DNA of 64,000 nucleotides from Laguncularia racemosa. Taxonomy: Eukaryota > Streptophyta > Magnoliopsida > Myrtales > Combretaceae. Location of the stretch: positions 4,650,001 through 4,714,000 of the forward strand of contig JBBMOL010000038.1 of NCBI GenBank assembly GCA_037954665.1, read 5' to 3'. Below, one piece after another: positions 59,607 through 64,000 of this stretch. Under the pieces are notes generated by a model. It was not told the DNA's origin, searched no databases, and was given only the letters and a program-made list of their open reading frames with translations. Position numbers and translations under genes: made by a program. Numbering within the stretch: the stretch's first letter is position 1; every line of letters begins with the position of its first letter.

Positions 59607-62559
59607 TGTATACTAATATTTGAGTAGATCTAAGTCTGCTGATATCATCAAGGAAATCTCAACATGATTCACCATATGATCCTCCTCTTCCAGCTAACAT
59701 AAGCAATTTCTGTTACATTTATCATCAATGTCTCAGATTCTGCAGCCAGTCATGCTGATGAGTGTAATAATTCCCAACCCACTTCTGTGTTAAATAGTAA
59801 TGCTGATAGTTTGAAATCCCTCTTACAATGTTTTGGCAAACGTTAACACGGGCATATGTGTGTCTGGAATCTAGGATTGTTGTGCATCTGGACTAGGCAG
59901 TAGTACGTACGCCTATGGGCCCAAGTTTCATTTTATGTACTCTTGATAGATGATGTGGGTTGGGAAAAAAAAAAATGGAGGTAAACGAAGAAAAGAGTGA
60001 AGTGCTTGTCTCAATACACGGTAGGATCCAGATGTGTTTAGTGAAGCACTGAAGCATGATTACCAGCTTCTTCCTGATGCATTTACTCATATAGAAGGAT
60101 TGGAAACCTTGTGGAATTGCAATATGCAAGTTATAGTATAGCCTGATCTCGGTTTTGTGCTTTTAGTGTTTTAGGACTAGGACCTAGTTACTGGTCGATT
60201 CACTTTGAAGTTTCATTCTGGTGTTACCTTTGTTAGTATTTCGGCCATTGCTTATGTTCCAATCTTATAGAAATCGGGGGCCCCATCGAGTGAACCTTCC
60301 AATCTCATTCACTAGAATTTTAGTTACTGGTTTTCTGCTTGTTTTTCTTCATTCCTTGCACTAAAAGTTTAAATTATTCAAGTTAAGAGGCATTACATTC
60401 TTGTAATAAGTGATGGGAGTTTACGGAATAAACGATGGAGATTTTATAGATAAAAGATTAGTCTTTCCGGGTATTTTTCATGGACTTCTTAGTTGTAGAT
60501 GCCGGTGTCCTCCAGATCAAGGCTGTAACACAGGTTCAATCAATATAATACAAGCTGAGCTTGACATGAAAATTTAGAACTCGAGCTCTATTGATTATCT
60601 AAAAATTACTTTTCTTATAATAAAAAAAGTGTCAGAGGAATGCATAATAGGACTCTGTCCAAATTATGTAGAAAACAATGCTGGGATTAATCTGTTGTTA
60701 GAAGTAACATAATAAATGCAAGTTGAAATAAACAGTTCAATTTATTGCTTTTCTTTTGAACTGAAGCGTGATACGTGGGCAGGTTAGGGAATTCATTGTG
60801 AAACTTTTTCGCATTAATTAACAATTTTGAGTTGGAGTTACTTTTATTACGAAAAAAATTAAGGAGCGCTCGAGATATTTGTTAAAAAATTAAATAAAAA
60901 AACTTTTTATTTCTTATATATATATATATAATCAATATAACCAATGTTAATGAGCTTTCTAACCTACACCAGGTGACTTCTATTATCCAGGATGCACCTG
61001 TTTTGTGGAAAACTTTATATGGTTTTTTATTTTTTATTTTTCAAATGATGTTGAGATATGAAGGTGACAACCTATAACTGATAGTAATGGTTAATTATCA
61101 AGAAACAGAATATGAAAGATGATTTCTATTTTTGAAAAGAGAAAATTATTCGTTACCATTTTTTATAGTTGTTAGCTTTGACCATCTAAGGCTGGTGCAT
61201 ATCTCCCTCTACTTACCATTAAAAAACATTAGTATTATAACTATTTTGAAAATCATTAAAATTGTATACGATACTTATAAAGTCATAATTATAGAAAATA
61301 TAAAAACTAACTCAATTTTTTTTTTTTTTGGTGAAGCAAACAACATTTAATATATAAATTTATGGCCTAACAATAAAATTGGCATGTGAACTCTAACATT
61401 ATAATTGAATCGCAAATCGGTAGGAAAATTATATGCTTCCACCTATCTATTTCTATAGATCAATCAACATTTAATCTTGATGTTAGGAATTTTTCACCGA
61501 AAGGGCTTTTACCATTTCATTATAGAGAAATTCACTTTTTTTATGACAAGGCGCTTTTCATAGGCATCAAGATTATTCACTTTAAGGACGGTTTGGTATT
61601 TTTTGAACACAATTAAAATAAATCGAATATAGGATTAGTAATTTGTGTTAATGAGTTATATCCATATCTTTAAATTATATTTAATTTCTATCAGTATAAA
61701 AATTATATAAAATTGAATAAAAATAATAAACAATTAAGTTATAATGTAATCATATATATTTATATCATAATTATGTTTTCGAATTGTATATTATATCATA
61801 TCTCGTATTTTCTTTCTGTAATCATATTTTTAATAATGTTATATTGTATATCGTGTTATTGTATCATATCAGTAATAATCGGCTCTAGCTAGATTACCAG
61901 CCCTACTCGGATTATGGTCAAAGCATGCAATTTTTTCTATGATGTACTGAGTACATAATGTCAATGCAGTTCTTATTTAAGTTGCTTCAAGAGATATTTT
62001 TTCTCACATTGAATTCAATCAGAAAATCGAGTTTCACGTGGAGAATCCTGAAAACGTGGAGCTTACTAGAGTCTTATATGGAAAATTCCACGTGGAATTC
62101 ATAATTGCGTGACTGATGCTCTCCATACTCCATGCGTATTTAATGCACAAAACTTTTATAGTAGGGTTAGCTTTATAATTTTACGTGTGAGAACAATTTT
62201 CTAATTCAAATGCAAGAATTACAAGATTACATATGCATCCATCCTCCAAGCTATTGGTAGGAAACAAATAAATCTTATAAACTTTGAAAAAATGATTCTA
62301 ACTATTTATAATTCTATAAATATGTAAACAATCCAAACACATTATTAGAACCCTTAAGGTTATTGTTAAAGAATCATAAATAAGTATTTTTTTTTTAATT
62401 TTAAAAATTAAGTTGGCAGATGCACAATTGAAAATGATGAATTTAAATACCTTTTTCTTGAACTTGCTATATTTAGTCTGTATCTATCAATTTAACCAAT
62501 TTTTTACGAATTTAATTGTTATTAACATTACTTGGAAAATTTCCAGAAATTGTGGGATT
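59607..62559. other. 3' flank of NINJA and AT-rich intergenic stretch
   Basis: The first few hundred bases are the probable 3' UTR. (TA)n is at about 60917-60931. A T-run followed by GGTGAAGCAAACAACATTT at about 61316-61350 looks like the poly(A) end of a 5'-truncated LINE on the minus strand, but no target duplication was confirmed. Confidence 0.5.
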
Positions 62560-64000
62560 AAAAAAAAAAAAACTAAAAATTCCTCATGGTGCTGGCAAGC
62601 AAAGTATTATGATAGGAAGGAACCTAATTGAAAGAGATTACTTGTGGCATGTAGAAAATGGAGACAGAATTATTGTGTTCAAAGATCCTTAGTTGCTTTC
62701 TATAAAAGTGTATCATTTGAATGTGGGGAATTTGGATAATGAAAGAGCTTGTATGAAAGTAAGTGAAATAAGAAACACACAAGAGGACTCTTTGAACTTG
62801 GAGAGTATTGAGCAAATGTTATTTGAGTAGCATAACAAGCTATAAGGGAGATAACGGTTTGTTATGAAGATATAAAGGACAAAATAATATGGCCGAGAAG
62901 CAAGAATGGCCAGTTCTCTATCAAATTTGGACATTTATCTCAAGTTTCGGATTACAATTATGGAGGCTTAAATAGTACTTCTTCCTCTATGATTATAGAT
63001 GGCAAACTATGGAAGATTATTTGGGGATTGGATATCATGCCTAAGATAAAGCATTACCTTTGGAGATTATGTTCAAATGCAGTTGCTGTAAATTCTAATT
63101 TATTCAAAAGAACACTAAGACTTGATCCTTTTTGTGCTTTTTGTAATGTAGAAGAAAGTATAGAACATCTTTGTTTATTTTGTTAGTTGACTCATAGAGT
63201 ATGGTTTCATGTTCTTGGTTATCATGTGAATTTTCGTACAACCAACAAGATCCAAGACTAGATTGTATCACTGGCATGGATTCATTTTGCAAACCAAGAA
63301 GAAAGGAAATTGCTACTTAATAAAGTTGCAATTATTTTGGGGCAAATCTAGAAGGAGCACAATTCAAGTATATTTCAAGAAAAGCTTCCAAATTCTAAAG
63401 CAACTATCAAATGGATTGAATTCAGTGTTACATAACTTGCAAATTCACAACAAATTGCACAGCAAATTGACATGCAATAGATGGCGATCGGTAATAGACG
63501 ACTGCAATTCTTTCAACAAAAGGATACTCAATAGAATGGAGAACAACAAGATGCATCTAGTATTGCTATCTTTTAAAATGTGTGGTTTCTTAAAAAAAAT
63601 CAGTTCTTGAAGTGTAATTGTGATGGGGCTTTTGATCCAAGAAAAGGAGTAGTAGGGATTGGTGTGGTATTTCGAGATTGGAGACTTAATGGTGGTAATT
63701 GCTAAATTAGTTAAGGCACCAGATGTTGAGACAACTAAAGTAATGGCAATTTTGTAGGATTTTCTTCTACCTCGAGAAAGAGGATGGATATAAATTGAAG
63801 TGGAGTCAGATTGTAGTAATGTGGTGAGGAGCTAATCTTTTTTAAAGTAATGTCCTTGGAAGATTTGTCCAATTATTTTAAAAATTAAAAAGTTAAGTTT
63901 GTCTTTGTCAAATGTTGTTTTTAGGAAAATAAGTCGTAAGGCCAATGCCTATGCTAAATGGGTAGCATTACAAGGTAAGAGAGGCTTGAATTTTGTTTAT
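62560..64000 (+). mobile_element. L1-type LINE D fragment: RT C-terminal region, zf-RVT, RNase H
   Basis: Plus-strand frames give LWHVENGDRIIVFKDP (about 62640-62690), then the zf-RVT block WKIIWGLDIMPKIKHYLWRL, DPFCAFCNVEESIEHLCLFC (62989-63183). After many stops comes an RNase H-like start KCNCDGAFDPRKGVVGIGVV (about 63608-63670), followed by VESDCSNVV near 63804. It extends past the right edge of the window. All parts are interrupted, so it is a pseudogene. Confidence 0.8.

Noticed and set aside
61316..61350. Third micro-retroposition scar
   Set aside because: There is a T run next to GGTGAAGCAAACAAC, but not the CGGTAATT core, and no direct repeat could be confirmed around it.
1..64000. 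A new defence, biosynthetic or operon-like system
   Set aside because: Host genes are single unrelated plant loci, and the rest is transposon-derived or AT-rich intergenic DNA; nothing forms a co-oriented functional set.

Overview
The window is nuclear DNA from a flowering plant, most likely a eudicot. Genes have introns with GT-AG borders, the intergenic DNA is AT-rich and full of retrotransposon debris, and all four recognisable host genes belong to plant families. No prokaryotic features, CRISPR arrays, rRNA or convincing tRNA genes were seen.

Layout. 1-4382: decayed Ty3/gypsy chromovirus (+) cut by the window edge. 4383-8807: SDS22-like PP1 regulatory subunit gene (+) that lacks the part coding for the first leucine-rich repeats. 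11181-15052: complete but internally deleted gypsy element (+) with two 331-bp LTRs and a 5-bp target duplication. 15611-16136: LTR-like dispersed repeat that interrupts LINE A (-, to about 19450). 19515-25147: full-length L1-type LINE B (-) with a 16-bp target duplication. 25961-30979: MUN/DUF810 (UNC-13-like) gene (-) with an apparent 2-nt frameshift. 33.5-36.5 kb: unidentified coding-like relic and two opposed Copia fragments. 38.2-40.3 kb: LINE C (-). 42527-46300: STP14-like sugar/H+ symporter gene (-), intact, 511 codons. 51213-51882: hAT-type MITE with a perfect 8-bp duplication. 55055-55222: 42-bp minisatellite. 57801-59606: NINJA-type repressor gene (+), intact, 502 codons, with an intron-containing 5' leader. 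62560-64000: LINE D fragment (+).

The host genes are unrelated single loci: phosphatase regulation, membrane trafficking, sugar uptake and jasmonate signalling. The transposon content is the more unusual part. Two LINE copies each carry a tiny insertion consisting only of a poly(T) run plus CGGTAATT, inside a 15-bp direct repeat. These look like retropositions truncated to almost nothing but the poly(A) tail. The two LTRs of the second gypsy element differ at 16 of 331 sites, all transitions. Many stop codons in both gypsy elements sit where a CAG, CAA or CGA codon is expected, which fits cytosine-methylation decay. All gene names come from remembered family sequence features; no database search was possible.
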